A DNA stretch of 38,416 bases, taken from a virus. The notes beneath the pieces are model-generated. The model worked only from the letters and a program-made list of their open reading frames with translations. It had not been told where the DNA came from and made no database searches. Shown piece by piece: positions 7,383 to 14,139 of this stretch. Both the position numbers and the translations under genes were made by a program. Each line of letters begins with the position of its first letter. Position 1 is the first letter of the stretch. The stretch is from positions 1 through 38,416 of the IMG/VR virus record IMGVR_UViG_3300042569_002692. One strand, written 5' to 3'.

Positions 7383-7787
7383 ATGCGAACGATCCGTTTT
7401 TGCGCTGTTTTGGTGGCGGTCTGCGCGGTTTTTGCCGTGGGTGTCGCGGTAGGTGGAGCCGGGCAGGTGTTCCAGCGGTTCCAGATCGTGACTCACTCGG
7501 GGCAGGCGGCGGGGATTTCGCACCGGCTCGACCGTTGGACGGGGGAAACGTGGGTGTGCATGCCTGCAGTACACCCGGGGAGCCGTTGGCAGTGGCATCC
7601 CATGCCCGTGGCCGGATACCCGTGGGAGGCGGCGCAACCCGTCGCGGCGCAGCCTGTGCCCCAGGCTTTTCCGCAGCCATCTGGAAACGTGCAGTTTTTG
7701 CCGACACCGCCGCCGGTGGATGGGGCAATCCGGATCCAAAACGGCCACAGCTACCGATACAACGCCCAAACGCAGCAATGGGAGTAA
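7383..7787 (+). CDS. Membrane-anchored protein with GHxYxYNAxTxxWE tail
   Basis: This protein of 134 residues starts at ATG 7383. Alternative starts lie at 7362 or TTG 7341, and none has a clear ribosome site. Residues 1-27 form a single hydrophobic N-terminal segment (signal anchor). It is followed by a small domain with RLDRWTGETWVC and W..HP, a pattern seen in short hypothetical proteins, then a Pro-rich stretch. The end reads GHSYRYNAQTQQWE, which matches the end of the internal virion protein at 35901-36668. It is the only plus-strand gene among leftward lysogeny genes, and its stop codon directly abuts the stop of the repressor gene. I infer a prophage-expressed envelope protein, for example a superinfection-exclusion factor. 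The function is not established. Confidence 0.7.
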   Translation: MRTIRFCAVLVAVCAVFAVGVAVGGAGQVFQRFQIVTHSGQAAGISHRLDRWTGETWVCMPAVHPGSRWQWHPMPVAGYPWEAAQPVAAQPVPQAFPQPSGNVQFLPTPPPVDGAIRIQNGHSYRYNAQTQQWE

Positions 7788-8219
7788 CTACGCCTTGCGG
7801 ATAACCGCCAATATGCTGCGGATCGCCTGCCACACGCCGGGATCCGTGGCAATGTGCTCGCAGAGCCACTCAATCGCCGCAGACTGCTCGCGCGTGCATT
7901 TGGTGGAATAAGGCGGGGGCTCCTCGGAAACGAGCATTTGAGAGGACTTTCTCGCGGCAACCAAATCGACCACGCGCACCAAATCCGCCGCGTTGGTGGG
8001 GAGTTCGTCGCGCAGATGAGCGGCGGCCAACGCCGCTTTGTCTTGGGGCTCTTCTAGGGCAGCAATCAGCTTTTGGAGGTGCTCGAATCGTGGCCGGTGC
8101 TGGCCGGTGAAATAGCGGTGGATGTTGGAGGGCTCCAGCCCGGCCATCCGTGCGAGATGAGCCTGCGGCCAGTTGTGGCGGTCCAGGATGAGTTGCAGGG
8201 CGTTGGAAAATTGGCTCAT
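7788..8219 (-). CDS. XRE-family repressor (CI-like)
   Basis: This 143-residue protein has an N-terminal Cro/CI-type helix-turn-helix at about residues 5-55: ALQLILDRHNWPQAHLARMAGLEPSNIHRYF, then RPRFEHLQKLI. A helical C-terminal half could dimerise. There is no LexA-like protease domain, so induction would not follow the RecA-cleavage route. Its location, divergent from the early rightward genes with a short control region between them, makes it the best candidate for the lysogeny repressor. I place the start at ATG 8219. The upstream TTG at 8237 would add six residues. No Shine-Dalgarno sequence precedes either, so the mRNA may be leaderless, as for lambda cI from its maintenance promoter. 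Confidence 0.85.
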   Translation of the reverse strand: MSQFSNALQLILDRHNWPQAHLARMAGLEPSNIHRYFTGQHRPRFEHLQKLIAALEEPQDKAALAAAHLRDELPTNAADLVRVVDLVAARKSSQMLVSEEPPPYSTKCTREQSAAIEWLCEHIATDPGVWQAIRSILAVIRKA

Positions 8220-8301
8220 GCATTGAAGAAAACGCAATAACGCTCAGCGCGCAACTTTTCTCTTGCGCGGTTGCGGTGTGCGCTTTATTGCAATTTCCGC
8301 A
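8220..8301. promoter_or_regulatory. Divergent repressor/early switch region
   Basis: This 82-bp region separates the repressor gene from the first rightward early gene. It contains the 7-bp inverted repeat CGCGCAA-N8-TTGCGCG (8248-8254, 8263-8269) and further TTGCG/CGCAA copies at about 8233 and 8271, which are good operator candidates. A possible rightward promoter is TTGCGC (8263-8268) with TTTATT (8284-8289), spacer 15. It would start transcription almost at the ATG at 8302. The operators are inferred from position and symmetry. Confidence 0.55.
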
Positions 8302-8481
8302 ATGAGCGACACCAAACTTGACCTAATGACAAAGCTGCGAGACCTGGTGCAGGGCCTCGCTCACGCCCAAGGATGCTCCGCTGAGCAGCGACTGCTCCTC
8401 GCTAAAGAGGAAATCCGCTACACCCGCCAAATCGCCAAATTAGAGCGGCCTAAAGCCGCTCGTCAGGAGGCCGTGAAATGA
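8302..8481 (+). CDS. Small early protein (59 aa)
   Basis: This is the first rightward gene after the switch region. It is charged and helical (DLMTKLRDLVQGLAHA, then EQRLLLAKEEIRYTRQIAKLE) and probably a coiled coil. I do not recognise a family. By position it corresponds to a cro-like or early regulatory gene, but no helix-turn-helix is visible. The start at 8302 has no Shine-Dalgarno sequence and lies within a few bases of the predicted transcription start. Its TGA overlaps the ATG of the next gene (ATGA). Confidence 0.6.
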   Translation: MSDTKLDLMTKLRDLVQGLAHAQGCSAEQRLLLAKEEIRYTRQIAKLERPKAARQEAVK

Positions 8482-8660
8482 GCGGCGGGGATGTTTTTCT
8501 GGCGGTGTTCCTGCTCGGGGCGATCACGTCGCTGCTGCGGTGGAGGCTGGATGTCGCGTGGAGAGAGGGGAACCGGCAGGGGTTGGCCACCGGCTATCTC
8601 GACGGGCGGCGCGCAGAGCGGGCCGACCAGGAGCGCATCCGGCAGGAGGTGGCCCGATGA
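8478..8660 (+). CDS. Small membrane protein (60 aa)
   Basis: It has one N-terminal membrane segment (about residues 5-20, VFLAVFLLGAITSLL) followed by a basic, Arg-rich helix. It is preceded by AGGAGG and overlaps both neighbours through ATGA, so it is translationally coupled in the early operon. Function unknown. Confidence 0.6.
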   Translation: MSGGDVFLAVFLLGAITSLLRWRLDVAWREGNRQGLATGYLDGRRAERADQERIRQEVAR

Positions 8661-8935
8661 GATACGCTGTTTTTTCCATGCTGGCTGCGGATGCTCCGTG
8701 GGCCATGTGTGTGGGCATGGCCATGCTCGTGAACGACGCGGAGGCCATGGCCGCTCGATCACTGGCCGAGGGGCGTGTGGTCTCGATACGCAGCATCTCA
8801 CATGCAGAGGCGCAGCAACTGGCCTCGCTGGACACCTGGTGCGCATGGGTGCGGGCCAACGAATTGCCGGGGATCGAGTTTTTGCCCGTCCTCAATCGTC
8901 ACGGATGGCCGCTGGACGAGGAGGGCGAGCGATGA
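8657..8935 (+). CDS. Hypothetical early protein (92 aa)
   Basis: I start this at ATG 8657, which follows a good AGGAGG site and overlaps the preceding stop, rather than at upstream in-frame starts. The protein is compact, with MRYAVFSML at the N-terminus, an Ala/Met-rich helix and LPVLNRHGWPLDEE near the end. No family is recognised. The stop overlaps the next gene. Confidence 0.55.
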   Translation: MRYAVFSMLAADAPWAMCVGMAMLVNDAEAMAARSLAEGRVVSIRSISHAEAQQLASLDTWCAWVRANELPGIEFLPVLNRHGWPLDEEGER

Positions 8936-9168
8936 TGTTTCTCCTTTTTGCCTCTTACGGGGGCGACACGGGTTTTTTTGTGGGGTCGTTTTTCGACCGA
9001 GCCGACGCGTTGACGGTGGCCCAGAGTCGGAAATCAGCCGGTGAGGCCGTGTCTCTGCGGTCTCTGGAGGCAATGGACGCCCGGCAGCGGCTCTCGACGA
9101 TGGCCGGAGCGGCACGGGCATTTTTTTCGCCCATGGCAACCCTCCCAGGTGAGGAGGTGCCGTTATGA
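8932..9168 (+). CDS. Hypothetical early protein (78 aa)
   Basis: It begins at ATGATG (8932 or 8935). The N-terminus is hydrophobic and aromatic (FLLFASYGGDTGFFVGSFFD), followed by a helical region. The C-terminal codons form the GAGGAGG ribosome site of the next gene, and its TGA overlaps that gene's ATG. No family recognised. Codon use fits the neighbours. Confidence 0.5.
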   Translation: MMFLLFASYGGDTGFFVGSFFDRADALTVAQSRKSAGEAVSLRSLEAMDARQRLSTMAGAARAFFSPMATLPGEEVPL

Positions 9169-9368
9169 GCCGGGCACCCGCCATCGACGGACTGGAGATG
9201 ATGTATACGCCCGCGCAGATCGCGGCGGTGTACCAACTCCACCCGCGCACGATCTCCCGAGAGATCCAGCGGGGCAACCTCAGGGCCGAGAGCATCGGCG
9301 GAGAGCTCCGCATACCGGCCAGCGCGCTGGTTGCCTGGAGGCGCAGCAACAACCCGCTGCCAAACTAG
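9165..9368 (+). CDS. Excisionase-like MerR-type helix-turn-helix protein
   Basis: This 67-residue protein consists almost entirely of an HTH_17/excisionase-type winged helix: MYTPAQIAAVYQLHPRTISR, then EIQRGNLRAESIGGELRI, then PASALVAWRR. Proteins of this type act as excisionases (Xis) with tyrosine integrases or as small regulators. It is far (about 3.4 kb) from attP but within the early rightward operon, which suits expression after induction. A second protein of related fold lies at 18656-18853, so which one serves int is uncertain. A GAGGAGG ribosome site precedes it. Confidence 0.75.
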   Translation: MSRAPAIDGLEMMYTPAQIAAVYQLHPRTISREIQRGNLRAESIGGELRIPASALVAWRRSNNPLPN

Positions 9369-9373
9369 CACCC

Positions 9374-9490
9374 GTGCGGATTCTGACCACCCCTCCGCAC
9401 CGCCTGACACTGGCGCAGCTCCAGACGCTGCGCTCCCGGCCTGCCATGGCCGACGCATACGCCGCCCGTTGGCGCGTCTGCCTTTTTTAG
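9374..9490 (+). CDS. Possible 38-aa ORF in the 9369-9539 gap
   Basis: The 171-bp gap contains one GTG-initiated frame of 38 codons (MRILTTPPHRLTLAQ onward, ending WRVCLF) with no ribosome site. Its end overlaps an imperfect hairpin (GACGC at 9452 pairing with GCGTC at 9474) followed by CCTTTTTTAG, which could instead be a weak rightward terminator. I see no other feature in the gap apart from a T-run near 9515. Confidence 0.22.
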   Translation: MRILTTPPHRLTLAQLQTLRSRPAMADAYAARWRVCLF

Positions 9491-9539
9491 CGGCTCGCCC
9501 GCCGCCGTTCATTTTTTTTTGCCCATTTCCGGCCCCCTT

Positions 9540-10373
9540 ATGTCTCGACCAGAGGACAGCCTTATTGCACGACGCGCCGAGCAGGTTGCTTCCGCGCCCC
9601 CTCTTTTTTCGGAGGAGGTTTTGGATGCGCTGGCGAGTGCAGAGGCTCGGGGAGAGTTTACGGGCGAGCGCCTTTTTTCGCAGCGCCCGGACATATACAG
9701 AGCCGTTGTCGAGCTGCTGGGGCAGGGCGTCGGCGTTCGCCAGATCGCCCGCACGCTGAGAGTCTCGCACAACACTATTGCAGCCGTCCGTCACAGAGAG
9801 GGCCAGACTGTAGACACGCTTAAAGAGCAGACCATTGCCACGCTGGCGCGGTTTGTCGGCGCCGCATCCGAGCGCCTGCTTGAGGAGGTCCAGACGATCA
9901 AACTAGAGAGCCTGCCCGTCGCCCTCGGCATTGCAGCGGAGAAGCTGCTCCTCCTCTCCGGACAGGCAACGCAGCGCATCGCCCACGTTGACGAGGCCCC
10001 ACAGGTCCCAGCGTTCGCGGCCTGGTTGCAGGAGAAAAAGGCGGATGCCGTCGAGATCGAGTCCGAGACCGTTTCAATGGGTTTCTCTGGGGGAGTTCGC
10101 GCACAAAGGGCGAGCGCCGCGGCTGAGGCTGGCGCCGGATCGGAGCGGGCAGAGACGGCGGTTGACCAGGCAGCGCCGACGGACGGCGTAGAGCGGGCCG
10201 CTGATTCTGAATCAGCTGCTTTTGGTGACTTGTCCAGAGTAGAGGCCTCGACTGATACGCTTTGTGATACGCCTTGCGCCTCGGAAACGGGCACGGCAGG
10301 CCCGGAAACGGCACCTTCTCGGCGGCGGAAACGGCAGGCCTCAGAGGGGGGGCGGGGGTCGAGCGTTTCGTGA
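9540..10373 (+). CDS. Helix-turn-helix phage protein (277 aa)
   Basis: Start chosen at ATG 9540. Residues about 55-90 (IYRAVVELLGQGVGVRQIARTLRVSHNTIAAVRHREG) form a clear helix-turn-helix of the Hin/IS21-like type. A helical region with LPVALGIAAEKLLLLSGQATQRI follows, which I have seen in other phage HTH proteins of this size. The last 90 residues are low-complexity and probably disordered (Ala, Glu, Ser). The protein could be a transcription regulator of the replication block or a terminase small subunit, since no other small terminase candidate stands out. The disordered tail is encoded by the att-like element at 10200-10278. Confidence 0.7.
   Translation: MSRPEDSLIARRAEQVASAPPLFSEEVLDALASAEARGEFTGERLFSQRPDIYRAVVELLGQGVGVRQIARTLRVSHNTIAAVRHREGQTVDTLKEQTIATLARFVGAASERLLEEVQTIKLESLPVALGIAAEKLLLLSGQATQRIAHVDEAPQVPAFAAWLQEKKADAVEIESETVSMGFSGGVRAQRASAAAEAGAGSERAETAVDQAAPTDGVERAADSESAAFGDLSRVEASTDTLCDTPCASETGTAGPETAPSRRRKRQASEGGRGSSVS
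10200..10278 (+). repeat. Second att-like element inside the HTH gene
   Basis: Bases 10200-10216 form a perfect 5-bp stem with a 7-base loop (GCTGA, TTCTGAA, TCAGC) resembling a tRNA anticodon arm and the attP core. From 10235, CAGAGTAGAG is followed after 9 bases by GATACGCTTT, then TGATACG and CTTGCG. This is the same order and exact spacing as the P' arm at 5733-5776. Core-like and arm parts are 35 bases apart here and 25 in attP. No mirror-image P arm is visible on the left. Confidence 0.6.
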
Positions 10374-10428
10374 CCCCCCCCATCCTTAGCAACCATCACC
10401 CCTTTCGGAATTTCTGACAAAGACACCC

Positions 10429-10920
10429 ATGATTACCACCCTACTCGAACGCGACTTCGCAGAGGCCCTCGGGCTGCGCGAGGAACACATCCGCGCCCTC
10501 CGAAAGGCGCATCTCACCGAAGGCCTCCACTGGAAAAAGGAGGGGCGGGACATTGTGTTGTCCGAGGCAGGGCAGGAAAAAATCCGCGCCGTTCTGGAGC
10601 TTGAAAAAACGCCCCAAAAAAAAGACGGCGCGGAGGGGTCGCCAGTGGCGCAGGGGGACGCACAGGGCGTGTCTGACCCCGTGCCCGCTGTGGTGACCCT
10701 CTGGGTGGTGTCCAAGCCGCAGAATCCCCGCGTCCTGTGGTGCAGCGACGTCGAGCCGACGCTGTGGGTGGAAAAAAAACCGCCCGCCCTGCTCACCGTG
10801 CGGGTGAGGTCGTCTGAGAATTTCCGGCCCCGGATGGCGCTCCGGGCCCGGCCGTGTCCCGTGCGCCCCAACACATTTGACCTTGAGGGCCGGTGCCCTC
10901 GCTTCCCTGGGAGATACTGA
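10429..10920 (+). CDS. Phage protein with N-terminal helix-turn-helix-like region (163 aa)
   Basis: The N-terminal 60 residues (RDFAEALGLREEHIRALRKAHLTEG, then HWKKEGRDIVLSEAGQEKI) look like a small DNA-binding fold. A linker and a C-terminal part follow, with TVRVRSSENFRPRMALRAR and the ending LEGRCPRFPGRY, a small beta domain pattern found at the end of several phage proteins upstream of replication genes. I do not know its function. Its stop overlaps the ATG of the replication initiator gene, so the two are coupled and may cooperate at the origin. Confidence 0.6.
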   Translation: MITTLLERDFAEALGLREEHIRALRKAHLTEGLHWKKEGRDIVLSEAGQEKIRAVLELEKTPQKKDGAEGSPVAQGDAQGVSDPVPAVVTLWVVSKPQNPRVLWCSDVEPTLWVEKKPPALLTVRVRSSENFRPRMALRARPCPVRPNTFDLEGRCPRFPGRY

Positions 10921-12155
10921 TGCAAACGAAAATCGACCCTGAAATCTGGACCACTTGGCGGCCCTATCCCGTCGAAACGCGGATGGCCATGATTTGGATG
11001 CAGACCAACCCACGTCTCACGACCGCTGGTTACTGCCTGGCTGAGAAAGACCTGTTCGAATTTGAGACCAAGCTGGATTGGAGCGACTTCGAGCGCGCTT
11101 GCGAGGCATTCGGAGACGAAATCTTCATCATCCCCGAAAAATCAAAAGCCGCATCTATGCCGGATGCATGCGGTATGCATGCCGCATCTATGCCGGATGC
11201 ATGCGGTATGCATGCCGCATCTATGCCGGATGCATCCGGTATGCATGCCGCATCCATTCCGAGAGCATCCGAGAAGCCTGCTCCCCTCATTTCACGGCGG
11301 TATTGGATCAAGAGTTTCATCCGGAAACAATACGCTCAAGACGGTCCTTCCCTCTGTAAAAGCAAGGTTTCAGGGGCGATTGTGAGGGCTGTGGTCGCGG
11401 CTCACAGCGAGCCATTGAAAGCCGCCGTTCTCGCCGAATACCCGTCTCTCAAGCCTCTTTTCTCTTCTTCCTCCGACGAAAAAACCACCACCTCCGGATG
11501 CGGTATGCATGCGGTATCCATACCGCATGCATACCCCAGGAGAGGAGAGGAGAGGAGTGGAGAGGAGAGGCATGGAGAAGAGGGATTCCAAAGGGAGAGC
11601 CAAGAACCTCACGAACCCTCTTCTCCCGAAAATAAAAAACCCGGGGCGCCGGAGGACATCGCCACCGCCCAGGAAGTCCTTGCCCGACTCGGATCGCTTT
11701 TGGGCCGCAAAAAAAATCAGCGGGCTACCAACATTGAGGAAGTCCACGCCATGAAGGCCCACGTCTCCTTTGAGGATCTGAGTCTGGTCGAGGCCTGGTT
11801 CATGGCAAACGCGGACGATTCGAAGTTTTACCCGCCGCAGACCCTCGTTTCGTTCATCCAGAACTTTCAAGGGCAGGTCGATCGGGCTCGGAAGTTCTTC
11901 GCCCAGAACCCGGAGTCGATGCCCTCCGAAAGCACGGGAAAAAAATTCGGGCGCGCCGAGGAACCCCTCAACTGGCGGGAAGCCCTGCTCGAAAAATATC
12001 CCGGCGCCCTCACCGGCCATTGGCGGTCGTGGTGGGACGTGGACAAGGAGCTCCGCCGGGAGTTCCCGCAATTCCCTCTGCACGAGACCGTCGTGAAAAA
12101 AAACAACGCGGCCCCGGAACCCGCCGTCCGCGACCTCACCCCTGCCGAGGCCTAA
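10920..12155 (+). CDS. Replication initiator (lambda O / DnaD-like winged-helix protein) carrying the putative origin
   Basis: This 411-residue protein starts at ATG 10920 with GGGAG upstream. Residues about 15-75 (TRMAMIWMQTNPRLTTAGYCLAE, then WSDFERACEAFG) and 128-160 (RYWIKSFIRKQYAQ, then VSGAIVRAVVAAH) match the two parts of the winged-helix domain of phage replication initiators. Between them lies an 11-residue tandem repeat (residues 77-109). A second DNA repeat and a Gly/Glu/Arg-rich stretch occur at residues 195-225. The C-terminal part (about 235-411) has helical segments and would contact or load the helicase. The DnaB gene follows after one small gene, the classic order initiator then helicase. 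Binding to the internal repeats is inferred from the lambda O precedent. Confidence 0.75.
   Translation: MQTKIDPEIWTTWRPYPVETRMAMIWMQTNPRLTTAGYCLAEKDLFEFETKLDWSDFERACEAFGDEIFIIPEKSKAASMPDACGMHAASMPDACGMHAASMPDASGMHAASIPRASEKPAPLISRRYWIKSFIRKQYAQDGPSLCKSKVSGAIVRAVVAAHSEPLKAAVLAEYPSLKPLFSSSSDEKTTTSGCGMHAVSIPHAYPRRGEERSGEERHGEEGFQRESQEPHEPSSPENKKPGAPEDIATAQEVLARLGSLLGRKKNQRATNIEEVHAMKAHVSFEDLSLVEAWFMANADDSKFYPPQTLVSFIQNFQGQVDRARKFFAQNPESMPSESTGKKFGRAEEPLNWREALLEKYPGALTGHWRSWWDVDKELRREFPQFPLHETVVKKNNAAPEPAVRDLTPAEA
11148..11246. repeat. ori: Origin-like iterons, three 33-bp tandem units
   Basis: Units at 11148-11180, 11181-11213 and 11214-11246 are identical except for one base in the third. A degenerate fourth begins at 11247. 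Each holds the palindromic GGATGCATGC/GGTATGCAT core. In protein they encode AASMPDACGMH. Iterons inside the initiator gene are the arrangement of lambdoid origins. There are no unique spacers, so this is not a CRISPR array. Confidence 0.7.
11502..11535. repeat. 34-bp palindrome related to the iterons
   Basis: Bases 11502-11517 and 11520-11535 are perfect 16-bp inverted repeats separated by CC. They share the GGTATGCATGC motif with the iterons 250 bp upstream. They lie directly in front of a purine-only-strand tract, as expected for an origin structure or a second initiator-binding site. Confidence 0.65.
11538..11587 (+). repeat. Strand-asymmetric GGAGA tract
   Basis: An almost pure purine stretch of GGAGA repeats encodes the RGEERSGEERHGEEG segment of the initiator. 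Purine tracts beside iterons are seen in lambdoid origins, where they help unwinding. The same low-complexity coding pattern occurs in other phage replication proteins, so the function is uncertain. Confidence 0.5.
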
Positions 12156-12194
12156 GGCGAAGCCCCAGGCCCCGCTGCTTTCAAAAGCCACCCT

Positions 12195-12446
12195 ATGCAA
12201 AACACCATCACCCAACTCATCGCCGACCGGCTCAACCACGCCTCCCTCAACGAAAAACCCGAGGTCGCATTGGCCATGGCCGAACTCCTCGACCGGATCA
12301 ACGCGCTCGCACCCGCCCCGGACACCCGCGTTTTCCGCATTCTGGCCAACGGCCAAACCACCCTCGCCGCCGGGGACGATGTGTTGGCCCGTCTCGCCGC
12401 CGCCATGCGCGAACCACGGCCGACGTTCTTCCTCATCACCGCATGA
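12195..12446 (+). CDS. Small protein between initiator and helicase (83 aa)
   Basis: This acidic, helical protein (LIADRLNHASLNEKPEVALAMAELLDRINALAP) ends in a short beta-like segment. No family is recognised. It lies between the initiator and DnaB genes and overlaps the helicase start by ATGA, a position often held by a helicase loader or accessory factor. At 83 residues, with no AAA+ motif, it cannot be a DnaC-type loader. Confidence 0.6.
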   Translation: MQNTITQLIADRLNHASLNEKPEVALAMAELLDRINALAPAPDTRVFRILANGQTTLAAGDDVLARLAAAMREPRPTFFLITA

Positions 12447-13897
12447 GCCAACGTCTGCTCCCATCCAGTCCGGACGCCGAGAAAGCCCTGCTCGGGTGTA
12501 TGCTCATCGGCGGGCCGGAGATCATCGAGGAAGTCGGCGCGGCGATCCAGGTCGAGCACTTCCACACCCCGGCCAACGCCCTGGTGTTCCAGGCCATCAT
12601 CGACATGACCGCCGCAAAAAAGCCGGTCGAGCTCATCGCGCTCACCCAGCATCTGCGGGACAAGAACGAGCTGGAATCGGCGGGCGGCCCCGGGGTCGTC
12701 ACCGAGCTGCAACTCTTCATGCCTACTGCGGCAGACTGGCGCGAATACGTGCGGATCGTGCGTGAAAAACGGATCTTGCGGCGGATCATCAACCTCGGCA
12801 CGTCGTTCGCCTCCCGGTGTTACGAGGAACAGGACAACACGGAGAACCTGCTGGAAGAATTTCAGGGCGAGGCGATCGACATCGGCGCCATGACGGCCGA
12901 CGCGGAAAGCCTCCGTCCGGTGAGCAAACAGGAGGTGCTCGACGCCGTGGACCGGATCCAAGCGCGGTACAACCAGCGGGGCAAGCCGGTGGGGTTGGTC
13001 ACGGGATTCGACGCCCTGGACAACATGCTCGACGGGCTGAAGCCCAAATACATTTACGTGTTCGCGGGGCGACCGGCCATGGGCAAGAGCGCCGCCGGGA
13101 TCAACATCGCTGAGAACATCGCACTCGGGATCGAGGCGGCAGCGACCACGCTGGAGAACGACAAGCGGGCCGCCGTGGCGTTGTTCGCCGTGGAAATGAC
13201 GCGGGACCAGATCGTGGACCGGATCCTGTGCGGCCGCGCCCGAATCAACATCGGCCGGCTGCGGGACGGCTACCTCTCCGACGCGCAGTTTCCCAAGCTC
13301 ACCGCAGCGGCCTCCTCCATGATCGGGAACCGGATCGTTCTGGACGACACGGCGGGGCTCACCATCGCGCAGTTCCGTGCGCGTGCGCGGCGTGCGGTGG
13401 TGCTGCACAAGGCCAAGCTCATCATCATCGACTACGTGCAGATCATGAAAGGCAGCTCGAAGCGGGCCCGGGACAACCGGAACCTAGAGATTGCGGAGAT
13501 CATGCAGGGGATCCGGGAAACGGCGAAACAGCTCAACGTGCCGATCATCGTTCTGGCGCAGCTCAACCGCGGCGCCGAGGAGCGCAAGGAGAGCCGACCG
13601 ACCATGGCGGACCTGAAGGAGTGCGGGGCGATCGAGGAGGAAGCGCACGTTGTGGGCCTGCTGTACCGCCCGATCTACTACGCGAAGAGCAAGGAGCAAC
13701 GGGAAAAGATGCTGGAGAAATACCAGGCCGATCCCGACGCGCACGTCACCACCATGGACGACCTAGAGAACTACGCGGAGATCATCATCGACAAGCAACG
13801 CGACGGGCGGACGGGCACGGTGCGGCTGAACTTTGTCGGCGAACTGACCCGGTTCGAAAACCGGCCCGAATCGGCGACCTCAAACAACGAATACTGA
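12443..13897 (+). CDS. dnaB: Replicative DNA helicase, DnaB family
   Basis: This 484-residue protein is the usual size for DnaB. The N-terminal helical domain (residues 1-110: SPDAEKALLGCML, then FHTPANALVFQAI) mediates hexamer and primase contacts. The RecA-like domain has Walker A GRPAMGKS (209-216), a catalytic Glu in VEMTRDQ (251), Walker B LIIIDYVQ (D330), then AQLNRGAEER and a DLKECGAIEEEAH sensor region, all typical of DnaB H motifs. It unwinds duplex DNA 5' to 3' at the fork. The ATG at 12443 is chosen because it fits the family N-terminus. A longer in-frame extension upstream reads through the initiator gene in another frame and is not real. No primase or polymerase gene is present, so host enzymes must join it. 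Confidence 0.97.
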   Translation: MSQRLLPSSPDAEKALLGCMLIGGPEIIEEVGAAIQVEHFHTPANALVFQAIIDMTAAKKPVELIALTQHLRDKNELESAGGPGVVTELQLFMPTAADWREYVRIVREKRILRRIINLGTSFASRCYEEQDNTENLLEEFQGEAIDIGAMTADAESLRPVSKQEVLDAVDRIQARYNQRGKPVGLVTGFDALDNMLDGLKPKYIYVFAGRPAMGKSAAGINIAENIALGIEAAATTLENDKRAAVALFAVEMTRDQIVDRILCGRARINIGRLRDGYLSDAQFPKLTAAASSMIGNRIVLDDTAGLTIAQFRARARRAVVLHKAKLIIIDYVQIMKGSSKRARDNRNLEIAEIMQGIRETAKQLNVPIIVLAQLNRGAEERKESRPTMADLKECGAIEEEAHVVGLLYRPIYYAKSKEQREKMLEKYQADPDAHVTTMDDLENYAEIIIDKQRDGRTGTVRLNFVGELTRFENRPESATSNNEY

Positions 13898-13923
13898 CCC
13901 ATGCCTCACCACCCCATCACCCT

Positions 13924-14139
13924 ATGACACCCGAACATCCCGAGCACCCCATTGTCACCCAGTCCGCTCTCGAATGGCGCACGAAAGCGTTGCTCAGAGC
14001 GGAAAACAAAAACACGAGCGAGGAGCAATTCGAGGCGGCGCTGATGCTCAAGTCGTTTGCCATGCCGATCCTCGAAACCGCAACCAGGCTCGAACGCGAG
14101 GTGCTCCATTTCCTGAACGTCCAACGGAAAACAGAATGA
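13924..14139 (+). CDS. Small helical protein (71 aa)
   Basis: It is polar and helical (QSALEWRTKALLRAENKNTSEEQFEAALMLKSF, then LEREVLHFL). No family is recognised. It follows the helicase by 26 bases and starts a run of genes coupled by ATGA overlaps. The ATG at 13924 is the only start with the right frame. A nearby ATG at 13901 runs into a stop after eight codons. Confidence 0.6.
   Translation: MTPEHPEHPIVTQSALEWRTKALLRAENKNTSEEQFEAALMLKSFAMPILETATRLEREVLHFLNVQRKTE

Noticed and set aside
11148-11246. CRISPR-like array of 33-bp repeats
   Set aside because: Units are directly adjacent with no unique spacers, are in frame in a coding gene and no cas genes are present.
12020-13897. N-terminally extended DnaB (start at 12020)
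   Set aside because: The extension overlaps the initiator gene and the 83-aa gene in another frame and is Arg/Pro-rich. The family N-terminus begins at 12443.
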